NCBI GenBank assembly: GCA_015655035.1
Contig: JAATFS010000179.1
Span: 1-17,030 of the forward strand
Length of the DNA: 17,030 bases
Reading direction: 5' to 3'
Origin: Lysobacterales bacterium
GTDB taxonomy: Bacteria; Pseudomonadota; Gammaproteobacteria; Xanthomonadales; Xanthomonadaceae
The notes under the pieces: model-generated
What the model saw: only the letters and a program-made list of their open reading frames with translations
Told to the model about the DNA's origin: nothing
The model's database searches: none
Made by a program: the position numbers and the translations under genes
Shown: piece after piece, positions 1 to 9,327 of the stretch
Layout: each line of letters opens with the position of its first letter
How positions within the stretch are numbered: position 1 is the stretch's first letter

Positions 1-2196
<2,196 letters not shown>

Positions 2197-2206
2197 AGGA
2201 CAAATA

Positions 2207-2280
2207 GGGTCAGAGTGGCGTTTCGCCACGTGGTTTCGTGCGGGGGGAGAGAAGTCCGGGGCGCAACTCCACTCTGACCC
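2207..2280. repeat. MITE/REP-like inverted-repeat element between holC and valS
   Basis: A perfect 12-bp inverted repeat, gggtcagagtgg at 2207-2218 and ccactctgaccc at 2269-2280, bounds a 74-bp segment. Inside the left end sits a second perfect hairpin, GTGGCG-TTT-CGCCAC (2215-2229), which overlaps the left arm, so the two folds are mutually exclusive. The segment fills nearly all of the 90-bp gap between the holC stop and the valS start. It carries no coding sequence. From memory, the GGGTCAGAGT core recalls short dispersed repeats mobilised by REP-associated tyrosine transposases in gammaproteobacteria. That assignment is an inference and no transposase is present here. Confidence 0.6.
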
Positions 2281-2286
2281 CATGCT

Positions 2287-2712
2287 TCACATGTCGTACT
2301 TGGTGACGTCCAGGCCCTGGGCCTTGTACTGCTTCCAGCGTTCGCGCAGGGGATCGCGCGCCGCCGGGTCGGCGGGCACGACTTCCAGTACGCGGTCGCA
2401 GGCACCCAGGTAGGCGGCGTCGCGCAGGTTGATCACCAGTGGCCGCGACGGTGCGTCGAAGTCGGGCTGGGCGATCAGTACCGGGGTGAGTTCGTCCTCG
2501 TCGTCGGTGCCGGCGATCTGGTGCGGGATGTAGGCCTCGTCGTCGAACGACCACAGCAGGTCGTCCAGCGCCTCGGCCTGTTCGGCATCACGCGCGAGGA
2601 TCAGGGTCGACAGGTTGGCGTCGTAGGCCTTGCGGGCGAGCTCGCAGACCAGGCGCAGCGGTTCGTTGAGAAAACGCGGCTTGGCGATCAGGTAGAAGTC
2701 GGCGCGGGGCAT
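2287..2712 (-). CDS. holC: DNA polymerase III chi subunit
   Basis: This 141-residue protein matches the HolC family in length and pattern. Chi pairs with psi (HolD) in the clamp-loader complex and binds the C-terminal tail of single-stranded DNA-binding protein, linking the replisome to SSB-coated DNA. The N-terminus has the family's FYLIA strand. The central LDDLLWSFDDEAYIPH block (about residues 49-64) is the typical LD..LW......PH signature. It is followed by PVLIA and LVINLRDAA strands and a basic C-terminal helix with RERWKQYKAQG. It lies between pepA and valS on the same strand, the order known in enterobacteria, so cotranscription is likely. Gaps of 120 bp to pepA and 90 bp to valS both contain inverted repeats. 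No strong ribosome-binding site is visible before the ATG. Confidence 0.95.
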   Translation of the reverse strand: MPRADFYLIAKPRFLNEPLRLVCELARKAYDANLSTLILARDAEQAEALDDLLWSFDDEAYIPHQIAGTDDEDELTPVLIAQPDFDAPSRPLVINLRDAAYLGACDRVLEVVPADPAARDPLRERWKQYKAQGLDVTKYDM

Positions 2713-2732
2713 CAGGACATCGATTCGTTGAG

Positions 2733-2824
2733 GGAGATTCGGGAAGGGCCACAGCAGGTCATGGCCGTCACCAGACAGCGGCGGACGGCGGGATGCACGC
2801 GCTGTTCACGCATCCCGAATCTCC
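2733..2824. repeat. Inverted repeat filling most of the pepA-holC gap
   Basis: ggagattcggga at 2733-2744 is the exact reverse complement of tcccgaatctcc at 2813-2824, 68 bp apart. A second hairpin, cgggatgc/gcatcccg (2789-2796 with 2810-2817, 13-nt loop), shares bases with the right arm, so the two structures compete. There is no U-run, so it is not a standard terminator. The element could be a transcript-processing or attenuation structure, or a remnant of a dispersed intergenic repeat. The GATTCGGGA word recalls short repeats I associate with Xanthomonas intergenic DNA, which is recollection rather than a search result. Confidence 0.55.
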
Positions 2825-2832
2825 ACGTCGAA

Positions 2833-4317
2833 TCACGCCGCGCTGCTGCCAGCGCGGTCCAGCAGCCATTGCGTGAGCAGGCCGACCGGGCGGCCGGTGG
2901 CCATGCCGCGCTTGCCCTCGCCGCTGGCGACACCTGCGATGTCCAGGTGCGCCCAGCGCTGGTTCTCGGTGAAGCGCGACAGGAAGCAGCCGGCGGTGAT
3001 GGCGCCGCCCCAGCGTCCGCCGATGTTGTAGACGTCGGCGAAGGTCGAATCCAGCAGGCCCTGGTATTCGTCCCACAGCGGCAGGCGCCAGGCGCGGTCG
3101 AAGACCTGCTCACCGGCGGCCAGCAACTCGTTGGCCAGATCGTCGTGCTTGCTCATCAGGCCGGCGGTCTGGTGGCCGAGCGCGACCATGCATGCGCCGG
3201 TCAGGGTGGCCACGTCGATCAGGGCCTCGGGGTTGAAGCGTTCGGCGTAGGTCAGCGCGTCGCACAGGATCAGGCGGCCTTCGGCGTCGGTGTTGCCGAC
3301 CTCGATGGTCTTGCCGGACATGCTGGTGATCACGTCGGAGGGGCGATAGGCATTGCCGTCGATGGCGTTCTCCACCGCCGGCACCACCACCACCAGATTG
3401 ACCGGCAGCTTGGCGCCGACCGTGGCGACGAAGGTGCCGATGACGTTGGCGCCGCCGCACATGTCGTACTTCATTTCCTCGATGCCACCCTGGGTCTTCA
3501 GGTTGACGCCGCCGGTATCGAAGGTGATGCCCTTGCCGACCAGCACGTACGGGCGGGCATCGCCGCCACCGTTCCACTTCAGCACGATCAGGCGCGGGCG
3601 GTTTGCCGAGCCACGGGCGACCGCCAGCAGCGAGCCCATGCCCAGCGTTTCCATCTGCTGCTCGTCGAGGATGTCGGCTTCGGCGCCCGGGTGTGCGGCG
3701 GCAAACGCCACCGAGGTCTCGGCCAGGTAGGCCGGGGTGCAGACGTTCGGCGGCAGGTTCCCCAGTTCGCGAGCGTGCTCGACCCCGGCAGCGATGGCGA
3801 TGCCCTGCGCCAGCGCCTGTTCGTCCTGGCCGCTGATCGCCAGCTGGGTCAGGCCTTCATGCTCGGCCTTCTTGGTGCCCAGGGTGGCGGTGTAGCGGTA
3901 GGCGGCGTGGTTGCCGGCGATCACCGCCTGGCGCAGGTTCCAGGCCGGATCGCGGCCTTTCACTGTCAGCTCCGACAGCGTGAACAGCGCCTGTCCCACC
4001 GGCCCGGTCTTCAGCGCACGCACCGCGTCGCCGACCGCCTTCAGATACTGCGGCACGGCGAACTTGGCCGGCTCGCCCAGTCCCAGTACCAGCACGCGGG
4101 GGGCCGCCACCCCTGGCAGGTCGTGCACAACGATGCTGCTGCCGCTCTTTCCGGTCACGTCGCCACGCGCGAGCAGCGCGCTGATCCGGCCCTGGCTGGC
4201 GCTGTCCAGCGCCTGTGCAGCGGGCGAAAGCGACTTGTCGGCAAAGGCGCCGACCACGATGCAGCCGACGTCTGCGCTTGCCGGCGCGTCTTGGTTCAGG
4301 GTGAATTGCAGGGCCAT
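2833..4317 (-). CDS. pepA: Leucyl aminopeptidase (cytosol aminopeptidase, M17 family)
   Basis: This 494-residue M17 metallopeptidase removes N-terminal residues from peptides in the cytoplasm, normally as a hexamer with two metal ions per active site. The metal and catalytic residues are all visible with the same spacing as in E. coli PepA: Lys262 and Asp267 in VGKGITFDTGG, Lys274, Asp285, and the family signature NTDAEGRL at 342-349 giving Asp344, Glu346 and Arg348. The N-terminal domain (about 1-170) is the variable one that binds DNA in E. coli PepA, where the protein also serves XerCD recombination and carAB repression; whether that holds here is unknown. The start is supported by AAGGA nine bases upstream of the ATG. 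It is the first gene of the leftward pepA-holC-valS cluster and is divergent from lptF. Confidence 0.97.
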   Translation of the reverse strand: MALQFTLNQDAPASADVGCIVVGAFADKSLSPAAQALDSASQGRISALLARGDVTGKSGSSIVVHDLPGVAAPRVLVLGLGEPAKFAVPQYLKAVGDAVRALKTGPVGQALFTLSELTVKGRDPAWNLRQAVIAGNHAAYRYTATLGTKKAEHEGLTQLAISGQDEQALAQGIAIAAGVEHARELGNLPPNVCTPAYLAETSVAFAAAHPGAEADILDEQQMETLGMGSLLAVARGSANRPRLIVLKWNGGGDARPYVLVGKGITFDTGGVNLKTQGGIEEMKYDMCGGANVIGTFVATVGAKLPVNLVVVVPAVENAIDGNAYRPSDVITSMSGKTIEVGNTDAEGRLILCDALTYAERFNPEALIDVATLTGACMVALGHQTAGLMSKHDDLANELLAAGEQVFDRAWRLPLWDEYQGLLDSTFADVYNIGGRWGGAITAGCFLSRFTENQRWAHLDIAGVASGEGKRGMATGRPVGLLTQWLLDRAGSSAA

Positions 4318-4425
4318 TGATCAGATTCCTTTGCCGTTCCGTACAATCGCGGACTGTTACGCCAGCCTGGAATAGGCTGACGATGCCGCGACCGAATCCG
4401 AGAGTTTACCAAGCCCCTACCTATG
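4318..4425. promoter_or_regulatory. Divergent pepA / lptF promoter region
   Basis: These 108 bases separate two outward-facing operons, so both promoters should lie here. On the lptF side a TACAAT at 4342-4347 is a good -10 candidate, with TTGATC at 4317-4322 as a poor -35 at a long 19-bp spacing. On the pepA side, AAGGA (plus-strand bases 4327-4331) is the ribosome-binding site. A 6-bp hairpin, CAGCCT-ggaat-AGGCTG (plus-strand 4363-4379, flanking bases uncertain by one), would fall in the lptF leader. No recognisable operator is seen. Promoter assignments are tentative. Confidence 0.4.
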
Positions 4426-5508
4426 ATGCCGAAGCTCGACCGATACCTCCTCAGCGACTTCATCCAGAGCTTCTTGGCCACCTTGATCGTGTTGCTGGTA
4501 GTGAGTGTGGGCGGTGTGCTGGTCGATATCCTGGGCAATATCGCCGATGGCCGCATTCCTGCGCGGCTGTTGTTGTCGCAGCTGGGCCTGCAATTCGTGG
4601 CCTACTTGCCGCTGATCCTGCCGCTGGCGCTGATGCTGGGCCTGCTGCTGGCGCTGGGGCGGCTCTATCGCGATTCGGAGATGGCCGTGATCACCTCGAT
4701 CGGGATCGGCCCGCGGCGGTTGCTGCGTCCGATCCTGGCGTTGGTGGTGCCGGTGGTGGTGCTGATCGGGGTCTGTTCGCTGTGGCTGGGCCCCTGGGCC
4801 AGCCGCGCCGGCGAGACGATGCTGGAGGAGGCCAACCGCAGCGTCGTGATGGCGGGGCTGGAGGCTGGCCGTTTCACCCCGCTGTCCGGTGGCGGGGTGG
4901 TCTATCTGTCCACGGTCTCGCCGGACGGTACCGAGCTGGGCAAGGTGTTCATGCAGCGGCAGCAGGGCGACCGGCTCGACGTGGTAACCGCCCAGCGCGG
5001 CGAAATGTTCTTCGAGGGCAAGGCCAATCGCTATCTGCGGCTGCACGAGGGTTACCGGAGCGAAGGCCCGGCCGCCGGCGACAGCCTGGACTACCGCTTG
5101 ATGAAATATGCCCAGAGCGAAATAGCGCTGCCCGATCGCGCCAGGGTCCATGACGACAACGACCCGGAAGTGATGTCGACCGTCCAGTTGATCGGCGATG
5201 AGCGTCCGCTCGCCAAGGCCCAGCTGCATTCGCGCCTGGCGCCGCCGTTGATGGCGCTGGCGTTCGCGCTGATGACCTTGCCGCTGTCGCGCAGTTCGCC
5301 GAGGCAGCAGCGCTACGGCCGGCTGATGCTGGCCTTCCTGGCCTATATGGTCGGCACCATGTTGATGTTCAACGGCGTGCAGTGGATCGCCAACGGCACG
5401 ATGCCGGCGGCACTGGGCTTGTGGTGGCTGACCTTGCCGCTACTGGCGCTGGCGATCTGGATGTACGCCCGCGACGGACGGCTGTCGCGGCCACGGAGGC
5501 CGGCATGA
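4426..5508 (+). CDS. lptF: LPS export ABC transporter permease LptF
   Basis: LptF is one of two inner-membrane permeases of the LptB2FG complex, which extracts lipopolysaccharide from the inner membrane and feeds it to the LptC-LptA bridge. The 360-residue product has the family layout: transmembrane helices near 12-38, 55-80 and 100-122, a periplasmic beta-jellyroll of roughly 130-260, then three more helices to the C-terminus. The loop SEMAVITSIGIG (about 84-95) corresponds to the coupling helix that contacts LptB. The segment LGPWASRAGETMLEEA resembles the E. coli GPWSSR region. Two adjacent in-frame ATGs exist, at 4423 and 4426. I chose the second because MPKLDRYLL fits the usual short N-terminus, but neither has a clear Shine-Dalgarno. 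The stop overlaps the lptG start by four bases (ATGA), indicating translational coupling. Confidence 0.95.
   Translation: MPKLDRYLLSDFIQSFLATLIVLLVVSVGGVLVDILGNIADGRIPARLLLSQLGLQFVAYLPLILPLALMLGLLLALGRLYRDSEMAVITSIGIGPRRLLRPILALVVPVVVLIGVCSLWLGPWASRAGETMLEEANRSVVMAGLEAGRFTPLSGGGVVYLSTVSPDGTELGKVFMQRQQGDRLDVVTAQRGEMFFEGKANRYLRLHEGYRSEGPAAGDSLDYRLMKYAQSEIALPDRARVHDDNDPEVMSTVQLIGDERPLAKAQLHSRLAPPLMALAFALMTLPLSRSSPRQQRYGRLMLAFLAYMVGTMLMFNGVQWIANGTMPAALGLWWLTLPLLALAIWMYARDGRLSRPRRPA
5495..5499 (+). promoter_or_regulatory. lptG ribosome-binding site
   Basis: GGAGG lies five bases before the ATG at 5505, inside the end of lptF. It decides the lptG start: an in-frame ATG upstream at 5382 lies deep inside lptF and has no such site. 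Confidence 0.75.
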
Positions 5509-6620
5509 ACACGTTTCGCCTGCGCCCGCGTCTGCACGACCTCTACATCGCGCGTAGCGTGCTGGGGACGGTGCTGCTGAGCTGGGGAGTGCTGGTGGGG
5601 CTGGACCTGATGATCGCCTTGTCCGGCGAGATCAAGGATGTAGGCACCGGCAGCTACAGTTTTGGCCACGCGGTGGCCTATGTCCTTTATTCAGTGCCAC
5701 GGCGTGCCTACACCCTGTTCCCCACCTCTGCGGTGATCGGTGCACTGATGGGCCTGGGTCAGCTGGCTGCCACCTCGGAATTGACCGCGATGCGCGCGCT
5801 GGGCGTGTCGCGCAAGCGGGTGGGCGTGGCGGTGGCGGCGACGGTGGCCGTGCTGACCTTGTTGATGGTGATCAGCGGCGAGACCCTCGGTCCGTGGAGC
5901 CAGAGCCAGGCCGATAGCCTCAGGAACAACGCGCGCTACCAGAGCAATATGTCGATGGCGCGCTACTCCGGGCTATGGGCGCGTGAAGGCGAGATCTTTC
6001 TGAATGCCCAGAGCGGTGAAGAGAAGCTGCTGGACAACGGCAAGACCGCACTGGAGTTGCATGACGTGCGGTTGTACCAATTGACCGAGGACGGGCGACT
6101 GCAGACGCTGACCTACGCGGCAGTGGCCGAGCACCGTGACAACGGCTGGATGCTGCGCCAGGTCAGGCGCGACCACTTTGGCGAGCGTTCGGTGCAGCGC
6201 GAGAAGATCGAGCAGTTGCCGTGGGAATCCAAGCTGGACCCTGCCGCGTTGGCGGCGGGCCTGACCCGGCCACGCAACCTCAGTGCCCACGCGCTGGAGC
6301 AAGGTATCGAGTACCGGCGCCGCAACGGGCTGGACGCGCGCGATTACGAAGACCAGTACTGGAGCCGGTGGTTCTACCCGATCAACGTGCTGGCACTGTG
6401 CCTGGCCGCGATCCCGTTCTCGTTCGGCTCGCTGCGCAGTGGCGGCATGGGCAAGCGGCTGTTCCTGGGCATCCTGTTCGCGCTCGGGTTCTGGCTGTTG
6501 CAGCTGTTTTTCGGGCGCATGGCCGGCGCACTCAAGTTCGACTACCGCATCGCCTATGCATTGCCGCCGATCGTGATGCTGTCGGTATCGGCCTGGTTAT
6601 TCCGGCGGCGCAGCAGCTGA
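5505..6620 (+). CDS. lptG: LPS export ABC transporter permease LptG
   Basis: LptG is the partner permease of LptF in the inner-membrane LptB2FG lipopolysaccharide exporter. The 371-residue product has the same plan: N-terminal helices near 15-40, 55-90 and 104-125, a periplasmic beta-jellyroll of about 130-280, and three C-terminal helices ending with a short basic tail. The coupling-helix block SELTAMRALGVS at 91-102 is characteristic of the family. The start at 5505 is supported by GGAGG just upstream and by the ATGA overlap with the lptF stop. Being second in a two-gene unit divergent from pepA matches the arrangement in E. coli. The ATPase LptB and LptA/LptC are not in this window. The gene converges on the RDD gene, with only 22 bp between the stops and no obvious terminator. 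Confidence 0.95.
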   Translation: MNTFRLRPRLHDLYIARSVLGTVLLSWGVLVGLDLMIALSGEIKDVGTGSYSFGHAVAYVLYSVPRRAYTLFPTSAVIGALMGLGQLAATSELTAMRALGVSRKRVGVAVAATVAVLTLLMVISGETLGPWSQSQADSLRNNARYQSNMSMARYSGLWAREGEIFLNAQSGEEKLLDNGKTALELHDVRLYQLTEDGRLQTLTYAAVAEHRDNGWMLRQVRRDHFGERSVQREKIEQLPWESKLDPAALAAGLTRPRNLSAHALEQGIEYRRRNGLDARDYEDQYWSRWFYPINVLALCLAAIPFSFGSLRSGGMGKRLFLGILFALGFWLLQLFFGRMAGALKFDYRIAYALPPIVMLSVSAWLFRRRSS

Positions 6621-6642
6621 AGCGGTGCGTCGTGGCGCTGAG

Positions 6643-7116
6643 TCAACGCGGCTGGGGCGCACGCCGGTCCAGCCGCGTGCCGCTGGCGCGGTCGTGCCAG
6701 GTCAGGCGTTCGCGGTCGATCAGTGCCCACCAAAAACCCAGGCCGGCCGCCAGCAGCGACAGGTTGCCGACCAGATAGCGCAGCCACAGTGCGCGCCAGC
6801 TGGGCGGCGCATCGGTATCGCCGCGCAGTTGCAGCCGCCACGGGCGCATGCCGAGAGTCTGTCCACCGTTGCGCCAGCTGACGGTTGCATACACGCCGGT
6901 CGCGGCCCAGCAGCACAGCCATAGCAACCACTGCAGCAGGCTGAAGGGGGCGATGTTGTCGCGCGGCGCATGGCCTTCGAGGCTGTAGCCGAGAGTGAAC
7001 AGCGCCGAGATCGCCAGCCACAAAGCCAGGACCGGCAAGGCGTCGTAGAACATCGCCAGGCCGCGCCATGGCAGCAGGGCGCGCGGTGGCATCGGGGCAG
7101 GCGATGGAAGGCTCAT
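6643..7116 (-). CDS. RDD family membrane protein
   Basis: This 157-residue protein has the RDD-family pattern of a short N-terminal tail, hydrophobic helices and conserved charged residues. WRGLAMFYDALPVLAL (about 17-32) starts the first helix and carries the Arg and Asp typical of the family. A second hydrophobic helix covers about 59-80. The signature GGQTLGMRPWRLQL follows at about 84-97. A third helix runs near 113-131, and the tail LTWHDRASGTRL is the usual C-terminal motif. Members are integral inner-membrane proteins of mostly unknown function; a few have been linked to ion transport, which cannot be judged here. It stands alone on this strand, converging on lptG and divergent from xerD. 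No clear ribosome-binding site precedes the ATG. Confidence 0.85.
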   Translation of the reverse strand: MSLPSPAPMPPRALLPWRGLAMFYDALPVLALWLAISALFTLGYSLEGHAPRDNIAPFSLLQWLLWLCCWAATGVYATVSWRNGGQTLGMRPWRLQLRGDTDAPPSWRALWLRYLVGNLSLLAAGLGFWWALIDRERLTWHDRASGTRLDRRAPQPR

Positions 7117-7146
7117 CGCGTGAGCATACCTACCCGGCCGCCGGTC

Positions 7147-7164
7147 GCGCAGCCGGGGCTGCGC
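7147..7164. promoter_or_regulatory. GC-rich dyad in the RDD gene / xerD divergent gap
   Basis: gcgcagcc (7147-7154) and ggctgcgc (7157-7164) are perfect 8-bp inverted arms around a 2-bp centre, in the 98-bp gap between two divergent genes. The place and symmetry fit an operator, but it could equally be a chance GC-rich palindrome or a leader hairpin. I see no convincing -35/-10 pair for either gene. xerD has no Shine-Dalgarno sequence. Confidence 0.35.
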
Positions 7165-7214
7165 AGTAGAGCTTTACTCATCCCATCCGGCGCGACACGC
7201 TCTAAGCTGTAGCA

Positions 7215-8189
7215 ATGCCTGCCACCACGCCCGCCGAACGACGCACACTCGCGGTCCAGCTGCCGCCATTGCGTGACACCGACGCCACCGTGATCCAGCG
7301 CTTCCTCTACCGGATCTGGGCCGAGCAGGGACTGGCCCGGCAGACCCTGGACAGCTATCGCCGCGACCTGGAAGGACTGGCGCGCTGGCGCAATGGCGCC
7401 CATGGCGGGCTGGCCGGTGCCGACCGCGCGGGCCTGTTCGATTACCTGGCCTGGCGTGCCCGCGAACGCTATTCGCCGCGCAGCAATGCGCGGCTGTTGT
7501 CGTCGTTGCGCGCCTTCTATGGCCATCTGCTGGCCAGCGGCGACCGGGCCGAGGACCCGACCGCACTGCTGGACCCGCCACGGCTGCCGCGTTCGTTGCC
7601 CAAGGCGCTCAGCGAGAGCCAGATCGAGGCGTTGCTGGCGGCGCCCGCGATCGATGCGCCGCTGGGGCTGCGCGACCGCGCCATGCTCGAGCTGATGTAT
7701 GCAGCGGGCCTGCGTGTGAGCGAATTGGTGAACCTGCCGGCCAATGCGGTGAACCTGCGCCAGGGCGTGTTGCGCGTGACCGGCAAGGGCAGCAAGGAGC
7801 GGCTGGTGCCACTGGGCGAGGAATCGCAGCATTGGCTGCAACGCTATCTGGACGAGGCCAGGCTGGTGCTGGCGGCGAACCAGGCGGTACCGGCGATGGC
7901 GGGGGGCGACGTGCCGCTGTTCATTGATGCGCAGCGCCAGCCATTGAGTCGCCAGCAGTTCTGGGGACTGGTGAAGCGCTATGCAGCGGTGGCCGGGGTG
8001 GATCCGGGCAAGGTCAGTCCGCATGGCCTGCGCCACAGCTTTGCCACCCACCTGCTCAATCACGGCGCCGATCTGCGCGCGTTGCAGATGCTGCTGGGGC
8101 ACAGCTCGCTGTCGACCACGCAGATCTACACCCTGGTGGCGCGCCAGCATCTGCAAGCCTTGCATGCCAAGCATCACCCGCGAGGTTGA
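7215..8189 (+). CDS. xerD: Tyrosine recombinase XerD
   Basis: XerD acts with XerC at dif to resolve chromosome dimers at division, under FtsK control. The 324-residue protein has an N-terminal core-binding domain (about 24-108) and a catalytic domain (about 130-315). All six catalytic residues are visible: Arg167 (LRVSEL), Lys191 (TGKGSKER), His270 and Arg273 (HGLRHSF), His296 (LGHSS) and Tyr305 (IYT). Spacings match E. coli XerD except for about seven extra residues between Lys191 and His270 (around VLAANQAVPAMAGG). The N-terminus is about 19 residues longer than in E. coli. XerD rather than XerC is favoured by the C-terminus VARQHLQALHAKHHPR and by dsbC following, as in E. coli. The start lacks a Shine-Dalgarno sequence. 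Confidence 0.95.
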   Translation: MPATTPAERRTLAVQLPPLRDTDATVIQRFLYRIWAEQGLARQTLDSYRRDLEGLARWRNGAHGGLAGADRAGLFDYLAWRARERYSPRSNARLLSSLRAFYGHLLASGDRAEDPTALLDPPRLPRSLPKALSESQIEALLAAPAIDAPLGLRDRAMLELMYAAGLRVSELVNLPANAVNLRQGVLRVTGKGSKERLVPLGEESQHWLQRYLDEARLVLAANQAVPAMAGGDVPLFIDAQRQPLSRQQFWGLVKRYAAVAGVDPGKVSPHGLRHSFATHLLNHGADLRALQMLLGHSSLSTTQIYTLVARQHLQALHAKHHPRG

Positions 8190-8268
8190 ATCCATGCCCC
8201 GGTGCCTTCGCTGCGCTTCATCCGGCCTGTGCGAGAATTCAGCCATCTCAGTCTGCCTGGATGTGTGA

Positions 8269-9054
8269 ATGTATCGTCTTGCCATCGCCGCGCTGCTGGG
8301 CGCGATCAGCCTTTCCGCCTGTGCGCAGCCGTCGCAGCCGCCCGCCGGCAGCGCCAGGGCCGCCACACCTGCCGGTGGCAACGTGGACCAGCGCGTCAAG
8401 ACCGCGTTGAATACGCTCGATCCGAACTTCAAGCCGGACTACATCGGCGCGGCGCCGTTCCCGGGGTTCCGCGAGGTGGTGGTCGGGGGGCAGGTGCTGT
8501 ACGTCAGCGATGATGGCCGCTACCTGATCCAGGCACAGCCGTTCGATATCCAGAACAAGCAGTTCGCCGCCAGTGAGGGTCTGCTGGCCTACCGCCGCAA
8601 GCAGCTGGAGACGATCCCCAAGGCGGACCGCATCGTGTTCGCGCCGGCCAATCCGAAGTACACCGTCAGCGTGTTCACCGATGTCGAATGCGGGTACTGC
8701 CGCAAGTTGCACAGCGAGATCGCTGAGCTCAACAAGCAGGGCATCGCGGTCGAATACCTGGCATTCCCGCGCATGGGCCTGGGCAGCCAGGACCACAAGG
8801 ACATGATCTCGGTGTGGTGCTCGGCCGACCGCAAGCAGGCGTTGACTGCGGCCAAGTCCGGCAAGCCGGTGGCCGGCAAGGATTGCAAGAACCCCGTGAG
8901 CATGGAGTACGACCTGGGCCAGCGCCTGGGCGTGAACGGTACCCCGGCGATCTTTGCCGCCGACGGCACCCAGCTCGGTGGCTACCTGCCACCGGCGCAA
9001 TTGCGCCAGGCGCTGGACAAGCACGCAGCGACCACCGCTGGCGGTAGCCGGTAA
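8269..9054 (+). CDS. dsbC: DsbC-type thiol:disulfide interchange protein, predicted lipoprotein
   Basis: DsbC isomerises wrongly paired disulfides in periplasmic proteins and is kept reduced by DsbD. The 261-residue product has an N-terminal signal, a DsbC dimerisation domain (about 40-110) and a thioredoxin-fold domain (about 120-250). The active site is CGYC (Cys141, Cys144), identical to E. coli DsbC. The cis-proline is Pro226 in GVNGTPAIF. Cys184 and Cys206 fit the structural disulfide. Unlike soluble E. coli DsbC, the signal peptide ends in LSAC, a lipobox with Cys18, so the protein is predicted to be a lipoprotein. Ala at +2 would favour sorting to the outer membrane if E. coli rules apply. 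It lies 79 bp downstream of xerD; in E. coli recJ follows, here purL does. DsbG is an alternative, but CGYC favours DsbC. Confidence 0.92.
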   Translation: MYRLAIAALLGAISLSACAQPSQPPAGSARAATPAGGNVDQRVKTALNTLDPNFKPDYIGAAPFPGFREVVVGGQVLYVSDDGRYLIQAQPFDIQNKQFAASEGLLAYRRKQLETIPKADRIVFAPANPKYTVSVFTDVECGYCRKLHSEIAELNKQGIAVEYLAFPRMGLGSQDHKDMISVWCSADRKQALTAAKSGKPVAGKDCKNPVSMEYDLGQRLGVNGTPAIFAADGTQLGGYLPPAQLRQALDKHAATTAGGSR

Positions 9055-9327
9055 GACAAGCGGCGCCCGGCTCGGCGTTCGCTGCGGTCTGCGCGCCCGG
9101 CCTGCTGGGAGGGCGCCTGCTGGCGCGCAAGGCACCAGGCCTTGTTGGGCCGTGAGGCCGGGTGGTGCACGCTACTGCAGCCGCCTGCCACGCCCTCCAA
9201 CTGGGCGAGGGCGACGCTTCCTGGTTATCACGGTAGCCGGTGCCGGGACCTCGGGCAGGACGAGCTCCGCCCGAATCGCGGCGCTGCCGCTACAATAGTC
9301 GGCCGTTTCCTCCCACGGTTCCCGGAC
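9055..9327 (+). promoter_or_regulatory. dsbC-purL intergenic region with candidate purL promoter
   Basis: This 273-bp GC-rich gap holds no convincing gene. The purL reading frame is open back to 9142, but without family similarity. TACAAT at 9291-9296, 31 bases before the purL ATG, is the best -10 candidate; no good -35 stands at 16-18 bp. Two hairpins are visible: GCGCC-tgct-GGCGC (9113-9126) and CGCCCTC with GAGGGCG (9191-9197 with 9207-9213). Neither is followed by a T-run, so they are not clear terminators for dsbC. Confidence 0.4.

Noticed and set aside
2521..4320. 599-codon open frame on the plus strand
   Set aside because: It is antisense to pepA and part of holC, both with complete family signatures, and has shadow-type composition.
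5382..5504. Upstream extension of lptG inside lptF
   Set aside because: The ATG at 5505 has GGAGG five bases upstream and an ATGA overlap with the lptF stop. The extension is lptF read in another frame.
7113..8432. 439-codon open frame on the minus strand
   Set aside because: It is antisense to xerD, which has all six catalytic residues, and also runs into dsbC. It has no domain of its own.
9113..9213. Hairpins after dsbC as a rho-independent terminator
   Set aside because: Stems of 5 and 7 bp without a following T-run do not meet the usual pattern.
9142..9327. Upstream extension of purL by 62 codons
   Set aside because: The extra sequence has no similarity to the PurL N-terminus, and the ATG at 9328 begins exactly where the family does, after a TACAAT promoter-like site.
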